Source of the DNA: Halomonas sp. QHL1
GTDB taxonomy: Bacteria > Pseudomonadota > Gammaproteobacteria > Pseudomonadales > Halomonadaceae
Direction of reading: 5' to 3'
Assembly: GCF_001882345.1 (NCBI RefSeq)
Contig: NZ_MINL01000001.1
Span: forward strand, 685,944-749,943
DNA: 64,000 bases
Shown: positions 26,220 to 35,830 of the stretch, piece by piece
Layout: every line of letters starts with the position of its first letter
Numbering within the stretch: the first letter of the stretch is position 1
Notes under the pieces: model-generated
What the model was told of the DNA's origin: nothing
Database searches by the model: none
What the model saw: only the letters and a program-made list of their open reading frames with translations
Made by a program: the position numbers and the translations under genes

Positions 26220-26927
26220 CTAGGCGTTGCCAAGCTGCTTAAGCATTTGATCAACCATGCGCGATGAGTGGTCGGCGGCCACTTCCAGAAACTCATCGAA
26301 GGAGAGGTGGTTGTCGCCACTGCCGGGAATATCAGAGAGCGCACGGATAACCACGAAAGGGCACTGGTAGAGGTGGCACGTTTGGGCAATGGCGGCGGCC
26401 TCCATCTCTACCGCAAGCATGCTGGGGAACTGTGCGCGGGTAGCGTCTACCCGGGCTGGGTCACTCATAAAGGCGTCACCAGTGGCGATCAAGCCTTCGC
26501 GCACCTGAACTTCACCCAGCGAGGCGATGGCATTACGCGCTACTTCTCGCAGTGATTTGTCGGCTAAGTAGGCGGCGGGCATCCCCGGCACTTGGCCTAT
26601 CTCGTAGCCAAATACCACGGCGTCGACGTCGTGATGGCGTACTTCGTCCGAAATGATCACATCGCCAATGGCTAAATCGGCGGCAAAGCCACCGGCGGAA
26701 CCGGTGTTGATAATGGCGTCGGGCAGATGGCGCTCTAATAAGATAGCCGTGCCTACCGCAGCGTTGACTTTACCTATTCCCGACTGCAAAACAATGACCT
26801 CAAGGCCGTAACGCGTGCCGGTATGGAAGACAAAACCCGCGTGCTCATAGCGTTGCGGGTTATCCAGTTGACTTACCAAAGTACTCACTTCCTGCGCCAT
26901 TGCGCCAATAATACCAATACGCTTCAC
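26220..26927 (-). CDS. mtnN: 5'-Methylthioadenosine/S-adenosylhomocysteine nucleosidase
   Basis: The 235-residue enzyme hydrolyses MTA and SAH to adenine plus the thio-ribose product, for methionine salvage and removal of SAM by-products. Signatures are IGIIGAMAQEV at the N-terminus (general-acid Glu), NTGSAGGFA, the VEMEAAAIAQ nucleoside-binding Glu, and VIRALSDIPG containing the catalytic Asp. The length matches E. coli MtnN (232). It is 35 bases downstream of folD on the same strand and likely shares its transcript. Confidence 0.95.
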   Translation of the reverse strand: MKRIGIIGAMAQEVSTLVSQLDNPQRYEHAGFVFHTGTRYGLEVIVLQSGIGKVNAAVGTAILLERHLPDAIINTGSAGGFAADLAIGDVIISDEVRHHDVDAVVFGYEIGQVPGMPAAYLADKSLREVARNAIASLGEVQVREGLIATGDAFMSDPARVDATRAQFPSMLAVEMEAAAIAQTCHLYQCPFVVIRALSDIPGSGDNHLSFDEFLEVAADHSSRMVDQMLKQLGNA

Positions 26928-26962
26928 TGCTCCATGCTCCTACATTAAAAGTGGTGTTTAAC

Positions 26963-27835
26963 TCAGGCGTGCTCTAGGGCAGCTAAATCGTGTTGCTCAG
27001 CGGCTTCAAGGGTATTTTCCAGCAGCGTTGCAACGGTCATTGGCCCAACGCCTCCGGGTACGGGGGTGATGAAGCTAGCGCGTTCGGCAGCAGTGGCAAA
27101 ATCAAGATCGCCTTTTAAGGTGCCATCCTCCTGGCGATTGATGCCTACGTCGATCACGATAGCGCCCGGCTTGATCCATTCGCCTTTCACGATACCCGGC
27201 TTGCCGACGGCCACGACCAGAATGTCGGCTCGGCGTACGTGATCTTCGAGGTTGCGGGTGAAGCGGTGGCACACGGTGGTGGTACAGCCCGCCAGCATCA
27301 GCTCCAGCGCCATCGGGCGGCCTACAATGTTAGAGGCACCCACGACGGTGGCGTCTAAGCCGCGTAGCGCAATATCGCTCTGTGCCAGTAGGGTCATGAT
27401 CCCTTTCGGCGTACACGGGCGCAGGGCGGGCATACGCTGCGCTAAGCGGCCAATATTGTAGGGATGAAACCCATCGACATCTTTGCCAGGCAGAATACGC
27501 TCTAGAATGGGCTCTGCATCGAGATGCTTGGGCAGTGGCAGTTGAACCAAGATGCCATCAACGGTCGGGTCGCTGTTGAGCTGATCAACCAGGGCTTCCA
27601 ACTCATGCTGTGAGGTTGTAGCGGGCAGAGCGTGCTGAAAGGAGAGAATGCCGGCCTGTTCACAGGCGCGGTGCTTATTGCTGACATACACTTGAGAGGC
27701 GGGATCGTCCCCGACCACAACCACGGCTAGTCCCGGTGCCCGCCCGCCTGCTTGACGGCGTGCAGCGATCTTTTCGGCAACCTGTTGGCGGACAGTAGCA
27801 GCGATGGCTTTGCCATCGATTAGTTGGGCGGTCAT
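26963..27835 (-). CDS. folD: Bifunctional methylenetetrahydrofolate dehydrogenase/cyclohydrolase
   Basis: The 290-residue enzyme interconverts methylene-, methenyl- and formyl-THF. Conserved blocks are [15 protein letters not shown] (catalytic Tyr/Lys), [22 protein letters not shown] and [14 protein letters not shown] (NADP site), and the C-terminal [12 protein letters not shown]. It complements the glycine cleavage genes of the window through one-carbon metabolism. An unusual perfect 11-bp hairpin lies 39-69 bases upstream of its start. Confidence 0.96.
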   Translation of the reverse strand: MTAQLIDGKAIAATVRQQVAEKIAARRQAGGRAPGLAVVVVGDDPASQVYVSNKHRACEQAGILSFQHALPATTSQHELEALVDQLNSDPTVDGILVQLPLPKHLDAEPILERILPGKDVDGFHPYNIGRLAQRMPALRPCTPKGIMTLLAQSDIALRGLDATVVGASNIVGRPMALELMLAGCTTTVCHRFTRNLEDHVRRADILVVAVGKPGIVKGEWIKPGAIVIDVGINRQEDGTLKGDLDFATAAERASFITPVPGGVGPMTVATLLENTLEAAEQHDLAALEHA

Positions 27836-27874
27836 GTAATGGAATCCCTGTGGATGTTAAAAATGGCCTAGGCA

Positions 27875-27904
27875 TTTAAAGCGCTCACGCAACAGCGCTT
27901 TAAA
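27875..27904. promoter_or_regulatory. Perfect 11-bp inverted repeat upstream of folD
   Basis: TTTAAAGCGCT at 27875-27885 is perfectly complementary to AGCGCTTTAAA at 27894-27904, with an eight-base spacer. It lies in the folD upstream region and could be an operator or a leader hairpin. It is not followed by a T-tract within a few bases, so a simple terminator is less likely. Confidence 0.4.
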
Positions 27905-27968
27905 GAGGGTAATTTTCGCACGCTGGGGCATCCAGGCAAAGCGCCTTCACTAACAATCACTTTAATGG

Positions 27969-27996
27969 TTGACTTTAAAATTAAAAATAGTAATAT
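27969..27996 (+). promoter_or_regulatory. Sigma-70 promoter of the tRNA cluster
   Basis: TTGACT at 27969-27974 and TAATAT at 27991-27996 are separated by 16 bases and followed by a GC-rich discriminator, typical of stringently controlled stable-RNA promoters. The first tRNA begins about 50 bases downstream. Confidence 0.6.
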
Positions 27997-28045
27997 ATGC
28001 CTCGCTTGAGACGGGCAGCACGGTAGCGTCTAAGGTGATAAAAAT

Positions 28046-28122
28046 CGGGATGTAGCGCAGTCTGGTAGCGCGCCTGCTTTGGGAGCAGGATGTCGGGGGT
28101 TCGAATCCCTCCATCCCGACCA
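28046..28122 (+). tRNA. tRNA-Pro (TGG)
   Basis: A complete 77-base cloverleaf includes the encoded CCA. The acceptor stem CGGGATG pairs with CATCCCG, and the anticodon loop TTTGGGA between CCTGC and GCAGG gives anticodon TGG. It is the first gene of the cluster. Confidence 0.96.
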
Positions 28123-28214
28123 TTCACTTAGCATGAAAGGTAGTAGTTTGCTTTTCCAAGCTGCAGTTGTGGTCTAGTGCTCATCAGTGTTCGTTTCTTA
28201 TGAATACTATATGT

Positions 28215-28291
28215 GCGCCCATAGCTCAACCGGATAGAGCAACGGCCTTCTAAGCCGTAGGTTGCGGGTTCGATTCCTGCTGGGCGTGCCA
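28215..28291 (+). tRNA. tRNA-Arg (TCT)
   Basis: A 77-base cloverleaf ends in encoded CCA. The acceptor GCGCCCA pairs with TGGGCGT (terminal G-T wobble), and the anticodon loop CTTCTAA between ACGGC and GCCGT gives TCT, reading AGA/AGG. Confidence 0.95.
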
Positions 28292-28367
28292 CCTAATTCA
28301 GTGGTAACAACCTGTCAGAATCTTATCTCCAAGCAAGCATTATTTGTTTTTACGTAAGATTGTCTTT

Positions 28368-28443
28368 GGTGGGTGTAGCTCAGGGGTAGAGCCCCGGATT
28401 GTGACTCCGGTGGTCGTGGGTTCAAATCCCATCATCCACCCCA
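28368..28443 (+). tRNA. tRNA-His (GTG), copy 1
   Basis: This copy has the extra 5' G (G-1) pairing with discriminator C73, the identity element of tRNA-His. The anticodon loop TTGTGAC between CCGGA and TCCGG gives GTG. The encoded CCA ends at 28443. Confidence 0.95.
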
Positions 28444-28478
28444 GTGACAATGTTTGCGTAAGTGACAATAGCTGCGTA
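28444..28478. repeat. Imperfect tandem repeat between the two tRNA-His genes
   Basis: GTGACAAT-gtt-TGCGTA at 28444-28460 recurs as GTGACAAT-agc-TGCGTA at 28462-28478, an 18-base period directly after the first tRNA-His CCA end. Confidence 0.6.
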
Positions 28479-28494
28479 TCCAGTTTTAGGTTGT

Positions 28495-28570
28495 GGTGGG
28501 TGTAGCTCAGTGGTAGAGCCCCGGATTGTGACTCCGGTGGTCGTGGGTTCAAGTCCCATCATCCACCCCA
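28495..28570 (+). tRNA. tRNA-His (GTG), copy 2
   Basis: This is nearly identical to the first tRNA-His, differing in the D-loop (AGTGGTAG instead of AGGGGTAG) and one base of the T-loop region. The acceptor, G-1:C73 pair, anticodon and CCA are intact. It is the last gene of the Pro-Arg-His-His cluster. Confidence 0.95.
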
Positions 28571-28692
28571 TTACCCCCGCATATTTTATCTTCTGTTTTC
28601 CCCTCTCTTGTTTTAGCGATTTCCTAATTTAGTATTTATGCCCTTAGTTGGGATTTTGGCGTTTCTGGCTTTTAGGTTTTCCCCTCTGATCG

Positions 28693-31600
28693 CTAGCGCG
28701 GCATTACCTTAATGCGGTGGCCTGCCAAATGGGTGAGCGGTTCAGGTCTGCCAAGGAAATTCCCTTGTGCATAGTCAATTCCCATGTGGTGCAGCGTGTC
28801 GAGCGTTGCTTGCGTTTCCACAAATTCAGCGATGGTCTTGATCGCTAGCGCCTTGCCAACGGCATGAATCGCCTCAACCATCGCTCGGTCGATTGGGTCC
28901 TGATGTACATTGCGAATAAAGTTACCGTCAATTTTCAAATAATCGACGGGCAACTGCTTTAAATAGCTAAAAGAGGAGAGGCCGGTGCCAAAGTCATCCA
29001 GTGCAAAGCGGCAGCCGTACTCTTTTAGGGTGACAATTAATTCGCTAACCCTTGAGAGTTGGGCAATGGCGGTGCTTTCGGTAATTTCAAAACATAGCGT
29101 GCCGTGGGGTAGGTTGGCCGTGGCGACTTGCGTAATAAGATCCTGACAAAAATCCGCATCGGAAAGTGATGCTCCAGAAAGATTGATCCCCCACAAGCTA
29201 TGAGACGGCAGCGTCGCGTGGCGGTTTTGATCTCCTAACCAGGCTAGGGTGTTACGAATCACCCAGCGATCAATGCGTACCATGAAGTGATAACGCTCGG
29301 CGGCGGGTAGAAAGCTACCTGGCGTGATGACCTCTCCATGCTCTTCAAGTCGCAGCAGAATTTCCCGGTAGCCAGGGCCATCGGCACAAACGGCTGTAAT
29401 AGGTTGGGCGAAAAGGCGGAAGGCGTCGTTATCCAAGCCATTTTGTAAGCGTTGCACCCACTGCAGTTCACCGTGTTTCTCCAGTAATGAATGATCGTCA
29501 GGTTGATAGCAGTGGATGCGATTGCGGCCTGCCTCTTTGGCGGCGTAGCACGCCGAGTCTGAGGCGTGAAGAACCTGGCTCAACTGCATGGGATGAGCAG
29601 CGGTTAGCTCAACTAGGCCAATACTCACCCCGATACCAAAGGTGTGTCCCTGCCAGGCAAAACGGTACTGTTCAATATCGCAGCGAAGCGCTTCCGCAAT
29701 CGTCATTGCTCGCTCTATCGCACAGTCAGGTAGCAACAGAGCGAATTCATCGCCGCCTAGGCGGGCCGCGATATCGCTACTGCGTACATGGTCTTTCAAT
29801 TTTAACGCCACTTGGCGCAACAGCTCGTCTCCAGCGAGATGGCCGCAGGTGTCATTGACGATTTTGAATTGATCGAGATCTAAGTAGCACATCACATGAT
29901 GGCCATCTTTGCGATTGAGTAATGCCCTGAGCGCTGATTCAAAGGCGCGGCGGTTGAGCAGGTCGGTGAGGATATCGTGGCTGACCTGATAGCTCAGCTG
30001 TTCAGTAAGCTGGCGCGTAAGGCTAACATCCTGAAAAACAACGACTGCACCTAAGGTAATACCGCTGCGCGAACGTATCGGTGAAGCGCTGTGCTGGATT
30101 GGGGTAGGCGAGTGATCACGACTCACCAGCAGGCAATGTTCGGTGGCGTGCACCGGGTAGAGCTGGGTGAGCACTTGTCGGGCTGGGTTGCTCAGCGGTT
30201 CACCGCTGATTTCATTGAGTAACTGATAAACCACATGAATGGGTTTATCCATGGCCTCCTCGAGTGTCCATCCGGTCAAGCGCTTAGCTTCCGCATTAAC
30301 AAACGTTACGTTGCCACTGGCGTCGCAGGTAATAACGCCGTCCCCGATGGATGCCAGCGTGGTGCGGGCAAGGTCGCGTTCGCGGTTTAACTGCTCCTGC
30401 AGCTGTTTACGCTCGGTAATATCTCGCACCATGCCCGAGCGCTCTGACACGGAACCACTGGCGCCTTCACTAACTTGTATTTCCAGGTAGCGCACCTGCA
30501 TATCGGCGCAGCGGCGCTTAATTTCATGGCGTGCTCCGGGAGTGAGCGAGCGGGTTGGCAATAGCTGTGAAACGGGTTGGCCAATAAACCGTTTGGCATC
30601 GACTTCGAAAAGGTGTTCCGCCCCAGGGTTAAGGCTGGTCAGGGTGCCGTCTGCCTGCCAGGTAATCACGCCATCGCGGAGATTACGCAGCATCACGCGG
30701 GTATGCCCAACGGCGCGTTCAAGGGCGGCGGTGACGCGATTATAGCTCGCCGCTATTTCGCCCACTTCGGTAAACGGATCGGCATCAATGCGCTGGCGCA
30801 TATCGCCCTGCTGTTCATGCTGGCGCATATGTTCAAGTAGTTCGTTCAACTCATTATTGGCGCCATGCTCCGCGAGGTTGAGGCCTATCTTTTCTGCTTC
30901 AGGGGAGACGCGTATGGGCAGGAAGCGCCGGGTAATGCGGAACAGTAGCCAGGCGCTGCCAAAGCTCCAGACGCCGCATACCAAAACGCCGATCAACTGA
31001 ATGCCAAATTGAGTAGATCGAGACAAGCCACTCTCCAATAGCGTTAGGTCAGCGACCCAGGGCAGTGCAAGAGTGCCCCATATGCCTGCGACGAGGTGCG
31101 AAGGTATGGCGCTGACTGCATCATCAATATGTTTACTTAGCAGCCATTCGCTGGTTAGTGCCATCAGTACCCCGCTAACCGCACCCAGCCCAAATGCCGC
31201 CGATAAGGAGATCACGTGCGCGCTTGCAGTGACGGCGACCAAGCCCGCAATGGCGCCATTAATCGCAAACATGACGTCGGCATAACGCCGCGTGCGCAGT
31301 CCCATCAGCATCCCCGAGAGGATCCCGCCGACCGCGCCCAAAACAGTATTGGCTATTATGCCGGGTATTTGCTCGGTAACGGCCAGGGTGCTGCCGCCGT
31401 TAAAGCCAAACCAGCCTAAGATCATAAACAGTGCGCCCAGCATAGCGAGGGGTAAGTTGCCCGAAGGAAAGGCAGTGGGAGGCTTACCACGGGTGAAGCG
31501 ACCGCTGCGTGGGCCGATGCAGAGTACCGCTGCCAGGGCTACCCAGCCGCCCACGCTATGCACGACCGTCGAGCCGGCAAAGTCGACAAACCCAAGGGAA

Positions 31601-32073
31601 CCAAGCCAGCCTTGGGCGCCACCCAAAAGCCCGCCCCATGCCCAGTGACCAAAAACCGGATAAATAAGCAAGGCTATCCAGAGGGCCGTCCAGGTATAGG
31701 CTAAAAAGGGCATACGTTCTGCCACCGCCCCCGACACAATGGTGGCGGCGGTGGCACAGAACATTGCTTGGAAAATGAAAACGGTAATCACCCAGCTGCT
31801 GGAAGCTTCTAATTGCCAACCCAATAGCGTTGTGCCGATCAAGCCATGGTGGGAGTCGCCAAACATGAGGCCAAACCCGACCAACCAAAAAACACTGACG
31901 GCAATGGCAAAGTCCGCTACGTTTTTCATAGCGACGTTGATAGCGTTCTTGGTGCGCGTAGTGCCAGCTTCCAGACAGAGAAAGCCAGCTTGCATCACAA
32001 ATACCAGGGCTGCGGCCCACAGTACCCAGAGCGTATCGAGCAGTGAACTATCAAGATCTAGCGTGGCAGGCAT
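28693..32073 (-). CDS. Ammonium-transporter-like sensor fused to HAMP-like, PAS, GGDEF and EAL domains
   Basis: The 1126-residue protein starts with a full Amt domain (about 1-385, some 11 membrane helices) with the twin histidines H172 and H326, D164 and the aromatic gate region still present. A HAMP-like linker (about 390-455) leads to PAS (about 455-565), PAS (about 565-690), GGDEF (about 690-860; intact G773-F777 and I-site RSSD 764-767) and EAL (about 880-1115; EIL 904-906, N964, E996, DDFGTG from 1026, K1047, E1083). All key residues for making and degrading c-di-GMP are present. The inference is that ammonium availability or flux through the Amt part sets c-di-GMP levels. No glnK lies nearby, so it is not an ordinary AmtB. 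The promoter region upstream (32074-32385) shows no clear site. Confidence 0.9.
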   Translation of the reverse strand: MPATLDLDSSLLDTLWVLWAAALVFVMQAGFLCLEAGTTRTKNAINVAMKNVADFAIAVSVFWLVGFGLMFGDSHHGLIGTTLLGWQLEASSSWVITVFIFQAMFCATAATIVSGAVAERMPFLAYTWTALWIALLIYPVFGHWAWGGLLGGAQGWLGSLGFVDFAGSTVVHSVGGWVALAAVLCIGPRSGRFTRGKPPTAFPSGNLPLAMLGALFMILGWFGFNGGSTLAVTEQIPGIIANTVLGAVGGILSGMLMGLRTRRYADVMFAINGAIAGLVAVTASAHVISLSAAFGLGAVSGVLMALTSEWLLSKHIDDAVSAIPSHLVAGIWGTLALPWVADLTLLESGLSRSTQFGIQLIGVLVCGVWSFGSAWLLFRITRRFLPIRVSPEAEKIGLNLAEHGANNELNELLEHMRQHEQQGDMRQRIDADPFTEVGEIAASYNRVTAALERAVGHTRVMLRNLRDGVITWQADGTLTSLNPGAEHLFEVDAKRFIGQPVSQLLPTRSLTPGARHEIKRRCADMQVRYLEIQVSEGASGSVSERSGMVRDITERKQLQEQLNRERDLARTTLASIGDGVITCDASGNVTFVNAEAKRLTGWTLEEAMDKPIHVVYQLLNEISGEPLSNPARQVLTQLYPVHATEHCLLVSRDHSPTPIQHSASPIRSRSGITLGAVVVFQDVSLTRQLTEQLSYQVSHDILTDLLNRRAFESALRALLNRKDGHHVMCYLDLDQFKIVNDTCGHLAGDELLRQVALKLKDHVRSSDIAARLGGDEFALLLPDCAIERAMTIAEALRCDIEQYRFAWQGHTFGIGVSIGLVELTAAHPMQLSQVLHASDSACYAAKEAGRNRIHCYQPDDHSLLEKHGELQWVQRLQNGLDNDAFRLFAQPITAVCADGPGYREILLRLEEHGEVITPGSFLPAAERYHFMVRIDRWVIRNTLAWLGDQNRHATLPSHSLWGINLSGASLSDADFCQDLITQVATANLPHGTLCFEITESTAIAQLSRVSELIVTLKEYGCRFALDDFGTGLSSFSYLKQLPVDYLKIDGNFIRNVHQDPIDRAMVEAIHAVGKALAIKTIAEFVETQATLDTLHHMGIDYAQGNFLGRPEPLTHLAGHRIKVMPR

Positions 32074-32385
32074 GGTGTTTTCCTTGGCAACTTTTGGTGC
32101 AAGTACGCTTCTTTTTAGTGCTTTATTTGTTTTGCCCGTTGGGAAAAGTGGCCGTTATATCGGCACTATCCGAATGCTATTAAGGTTTCCTAATAGAAGC
32201 TAAGCAATTGTTATGCCGTTAATAGTGGAGTCATCCTTTTTAACGCGCATGACAGTATAAATTACTGATTTTTGGAATTAAAACAGCGTTTTAAGCTATA
32301 TAAATGCGAGTGAATTGGTGATATTTTTCAAATAGTTATCGGTGTTCAATTGTGGCTTTGAATCGGCAAAAGGGAGTGCATCAAA
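32074..32385. other. Divergent intergenic region
   Basis: These 312 bases lie between the Amt-GGDEF-EAL gene and the DadA-like gene and should carry both promoters. No convincing gene or consensus operator was seen. Confidence 0.4.
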
Positions 32386-33627
32386 ATGGCACGTCAAACG
32401 GTAGTTTTGGGAGCAGGCATGGTGGGTGTCAGCATCGCTTGGCATCTGCGTCAGCGTGGGCATGAGGTCACCCTGGTCGATCGCCTTCAACCTGGCCGCG
32501 AAACCTCGTTTGGCAATGCGGGTATCATTCAGCGCGAAGCGGTAAGGCCTTACCCTTTTCCCCGCGACGTTAAAACGCTGCTTAGCGTTTTACCGAACCG
32601 TCGGGTAGATATTCGCTATCGCCCCGCGGGTATGGTCAACGCCGCCTCCCCGCTATTGCGCTACTGGATGAACTCTGCGCCCAAGGCTTACCAGAAAATT
32701 GTGCCGGAGTACGCCTCATTGATTCAGCTTTCGCTGAAAACCCACGGCCCGATGATTGATGCCGCAGGCGCCGACCACTTGGTGCGCCGACAAGGGTGGC
32801 TTGAGCTATATCGCACCCCTGAAAAACTCGCCGCACGGATAAAAGAGGCCGAAGAAGCGCGTCGCCTTTATGGCGTACAGTTTGAGCAGCTGGATAGGGC
32901 TGCGCTTGAGGAGAAAGAGCCTTCGCTGAGTGACGCCATTATCGGTGCGATTCATTGGCTTGACCCCTGGACTGTCGCTGACCCAGGTGGGTTGGTCGCG
33001 GCTTACGCCCAAGCGTTTAGCAATGATGGCGGGCGTATTTTGCAGGCGGATATCAAGTCGGTTCAACAAATGGGTGACCGCTGGCAGGTCAATACCGCTG
33101 CTGAAGCGTTAGAAGTAGATGACGTCGTTGTGGCTCTAGGACCCTGGGCGGGCAGCTGGCTTAAAGAATTGGGCTATCACTTCCCTACCTTTGTAAAACG
33201 TGGCTACCACATGCACTACGCGCCCCAAACGCCAGCCAAGCTAAATTTCTGGGTCATGGATGCAGAAGTGGGCTACCTGCTGGCGCCGATGAACGCAGGG
33301 GTTCGATTAACGACTGGCGCCGAGCTGGACCGGTTGGATGCACCTGCTGACGTCAATCAATTAGGCGCCGCCGAGAAAGTTGCGCGCAGCGTGTTCCCCT
33401 TGGGCGAGCGCCGTGATGATGCCCCTTGGAAAGGCGCGCGGCCCTGCTTGCCGGACATGAAGCCGGTGATTGGACCAGCGCCACGGCATCCTGGCCTATG
33501 GCTTGCCTTTGGTCATGGTCACCAGGGCTTTACCTTAGGGCCAGCAACCGGTCATTTGCTGGCGGATATGATGGAAGGGCAGCCAACGGCCATTGATATG
33601 GCGCCATTTCGTGCTGACAGATTCTAG
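32386..33627 (+). CDS. FAD-dependent D-amino-acid dehydrogenase-like oxidoreductase
   Basis: The 413-residue DAO-type flavoprotein has an N-terminal Rossmann motif (VVLGAGMVGVSIAWHL), the ERRP-like loop ETSFGNAGII, and the C-terminal FAD block LAFGHGHQGFTLGPATG. It resembles DadA, which oxidises D-amino acids to 2-oxo acids plus ammonia and feeds electrons to quinones. The exact substrate is uncertain; D-amino acid or a related amine. AAAGGGAG precedes the ATG. It stands alone, divergent from the ammonium-sensor gene, so ammonia release next to ammonium sensing is suggestive only. Confidence 0.8.
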   Translation: MARQTVVLGAGMVGVSIAWHLRQRGHEVTLVDRLQPGRETSFGNAGIIQREAVRPYPFPRDVKTLLSVLPNRRVDIRYRPAGMVNAASPLLRYWMNSAPKAYQKIVPEYASLIQLSLKTHGPMIDAAGADHLVRRQGWLELYRTPEKLAARIKEAEEARRLYGVQFEQLDRAALEEKEPSLSDAIIGAIHWLDPWTVADPGGLVAAYAQAFSNDGGRILQADIKSVQQMGDRWQVNTAAEALEVDDVVVALGPWAGSWLKELGYHFPTFVKRGYHMHYAPQTPAKLNFWVMDAEVGYLLAPMNAGVRLTTGAELDRLDAPADVNQLGAAEKVARSVFPLGERRDDAPWKGARPCLPDMKPVIGPAPRHPGLWLAFGHGHQGFTLGPATGHLLADMMEGQPTAIDMAPFRADRF

Positions 33628-33767
33628 CTAGCGCTATATACATTAATGGTTAGGCAATTTAAGCCGATAATAGTAGATACTAGCATCGTTAATAGGAACG
33701 ATATTTTTGCGCGTAACCTAATGCTTTGCTAGTTTATAAGCACATTTACACACCATGAGGTGGATAT

Positions 33768-33977
33768 ATGGATGTAGGCATCAGCAGTTCAGTGAGCGCG
33801 TCGCTTTATATGAACCAAGCGCAAACTCCCGAACAGGCTCAAATGCAGGTGTTTAAAGAAACGCTAGATACTCAGGCACAACAAGTGACTGAAATCATGG
33901 CCTCTGCGGATACTGGTTCTCAGCCAGATTTAGCCAAAGAAGGCAGTGTAGGTACGCAGGTTAATACCTACGCCTAG
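33768..33977 (+). CDS. YjfB-like small protein (putative motility family)
   Basis: The 69-residue protein starts MDVGISSSVSASLY and has a helix with LDTQAQQVTEIM, matching the short YjfB/putative-motility family pattern. GAGGTGG lies seven bases before the ATG. A strong terminator follows. Members occur near flagellar genes in some genomes, but none are present here and no mechanism is established. Confidence 0.6.
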   Translation: MDVGISSSVSASLYMNQAQTPEQAQMQVFKETLDTQAQQVTEIMASADTGSQPDLAKEGSVGTQVNTYA

Positions 33978-34025
33978 AGCACGGTATTTAGTGACTAGCA
34001 TCGGCCTTGTGCCGTTTAGTACGAT

Positions 34026-34054
34026 AAAACGCTGACCTGGTCAGCGTTTTTTTT
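34026..34054 (+). terminator. Strong Rho-independent terminator
   Basis: AAAACGCTGAC at 34026-34036 pairs perfectly with GTCAGCGTTTT at 34040-34050 (loop CTG), and the T-run extends through 34054. It ends the YjfB-like gene. Confidence 0.9.
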
Positions 34055-34223
34055 GGTCCTTTTCAAGGACGTCCTCAAGAGCATCACGTTTCACGCCACC
34101 CGCGACAACAACTGCCTCCAAGCGTTACAATTGCCCCAATGGACATTGCTCATTGCGCGGCGGCTAGTTATCGAGAGCTGCTGATTGGGTGCTGCGCTGA
34201 GTAACAATATTTGAAGAGGCATA

Positions 34224-35813
34224 ATGAAAGAGACTCAATTAGCCCGTGAAGCTGAGCTTCGCAGGACATTCGCTATTATCTCGCACCCCGATGCTGGTAA
34301 AACCACGATTACCGAAAAGATGCTGTTGTTTGGCAACGCCATCCAGTTGGCCGGCTCGGTGAAGAGCAAGCGTAACGATCGCCACGCAACGTCGGACTGG
34401 ATGAAAATGGAGCAGGAGCGGGGTATCTCAGTGACGACCTCGGTGATGCAGTTCCCCTACGGTGGCCGCATCGTCAACCTGCTGGATACCCCTGGTCACG
34501 AAGACTTCTCTGAAGATACCTACCGCACACTCACAGCGGTTGATTCTGCATTGATGGTAATCGATGGCGCTAAAGGCGTTGAGGATCGCACCATTAAATT
34601 GATGGAAGTGTGTCGTCTGCGTACCACGCCGATTCTCACCTTTATCAACAAAATGGATCGCGATATCCGTGACCCCATTGAAGTGATGGATGAAGTCGAA
34701 ACGGTGCTGAATATTCAGTGTGCGCCGATGACCTGGCCGATTGGCATGGGTCGCCACTTTAAGGGCGTTTATCACCTCTATAACGACGTGATTCATCTTT
34801 ACACCCAGGGGCAGGGCAGCCGGATCCCCGATGATAAGCGCATTGAAGGCCTGGATAGCCCCGAAGTGGATGCCGTTCTGGGAGAAGATCAGGCCGAAGA
34901 GCTACGCATGGAAGTGGAGCTGGTGCGCGGTGCTTCCCATGAGTTTGACCTGGATGCTTATCGCCGTGGTGAGCTTTCGCCGGTCTATTTCGGTACCGCC
35001 ATGGGTAACTTTGGGGTGCGCGAGATGATGGATGGCTTTGTTGAGTACGCACCGCCGCCCCAGGCTCACGAAACTAATACTCGGGTAGTCACTTCCGAGG
35101 ATGATCGTTTCACCGGTTTCGTGTTTAAAATCCAGGCTAATATGGATCCCAACCACCGCGATCGCATTGCGTTTTTGCGGGTCTGTTCAGGCAAATACGA
35201 AAAGAACATGAAGATGCGCCATGTGCGTATTGGTAAGGACGTTAAAATTGCCGATGCGTTGACCTTTATGGCCTCTGATCGCTCTCAAGTTGAAGAGGCT
35301 TGGCCTGGCGACATTATCGGTCTCCACAATCACGGTACGATTCAGATCGGCGATACCTTTACCGTAGGTGAGGATATGCGCTTTACCGGCATACCCCACT
35401 TCGCTCCCGAGCTGTTTAAGCGCGTGCGGCTTAAAGACCCGCTAAAGATGAAGGCATTACAAAAAGGCTTGCAGCAGCTTTCCGAAGAGGGTGCTACCCA
35501 GGTCTTTATGCCGATGGACAACAACGATCTGATCCTTGGCGCGGTAGGTACTCTGCAGTTCGATGTTGTCGCCCATCGCTTGAAAGAGGAGTACAAAGTC
35601 GACTGCTTGTACGAAGGCGTCAATGTTCAGACCGCTCGCTGGGTCTACTGTGAAGATGCCAAAAAGCTCGAAGAGTTTAAGCGTAAAGCTAGCGCTAACC
35701 TGGCGATTGATGGCGGCGGTTACCTCACCTATATTGCGCCTACCCGGGTTAATCTGCAGATGACCCAGGAGCGCTGGCCGGATATTCGCTTCCAGCCTAC
35801 CCGCGAACACTAA
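34224..35813 (+). CDS. prfC: Peptide chain release factor 3
   Basis: The 529-residue translational GTPase recycles RF1/RF2 after termination. G1 is SHPDAGKTT, the switch region [13 protein letters not shown]3 DTPGHEDF and G4 NKMDRD. Domains II and III follow with the expected length (E. coli RF3 529). GAAGAGG precedes the ATG. It is followed 17 bases later by a TatD-family gene, with which it probably forms a transcript. Confidence 0.96.
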   Translation: MKETQLAREAELRRTFAIISHPDAGKTTITEKMLLFGNAIQLAGSVKSKRNDRHATSDWMKMEQERGISVTTSVMQFPYGGRIVNLLDTPGHEDFSEDTYRTLTAVDSALMVIDGAKGVEDRTIKLMEVCRLRTTPILTFINKMDRDIRDPIEVMDEVETVLNIQCAPMTWPIGMGRHFKGVYHLYNDVIHLYTQGQGSRIPDDKRIEGLDSPEVDAVLGEDQAEELRMEVELVRGASHEFDLDAYRRGELSPVYFGTAMGNFGVREMMDGFVEYAPPPQAHETNTRVVTSEDDRFTGFVFKIQANMDPNHRDRIAFLRVCSGKYEKNMKMRHVRIGKDVKIADALTFMASDRSQVEEAWPGDIIGLHNHGTIQIGDTFTVGEDMRFTGIPHFAPELFKRVRLKDPLKMKALQKGLQQLSEEGATQVFMPMDNNDLILGAVGTLQFDVVAHRLKEEYKVDCLYEGVNVQTARWVYCEDAKKLEEFKRKASANLAIDGGGYLTYIAPTRVNLQMTQERWPDIRFQPTREH

Positions 35814-35830
35814 GTTTTAACTATCTAGGC

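Noticed and set aside
28340..28552. 70-residue open frame on the minus strand rich in Pro/Ser
   Set aside because: It lies entirely across the two tRNA-His genes and their spacer; the repeated peptide reflects the duplicated tRNA.
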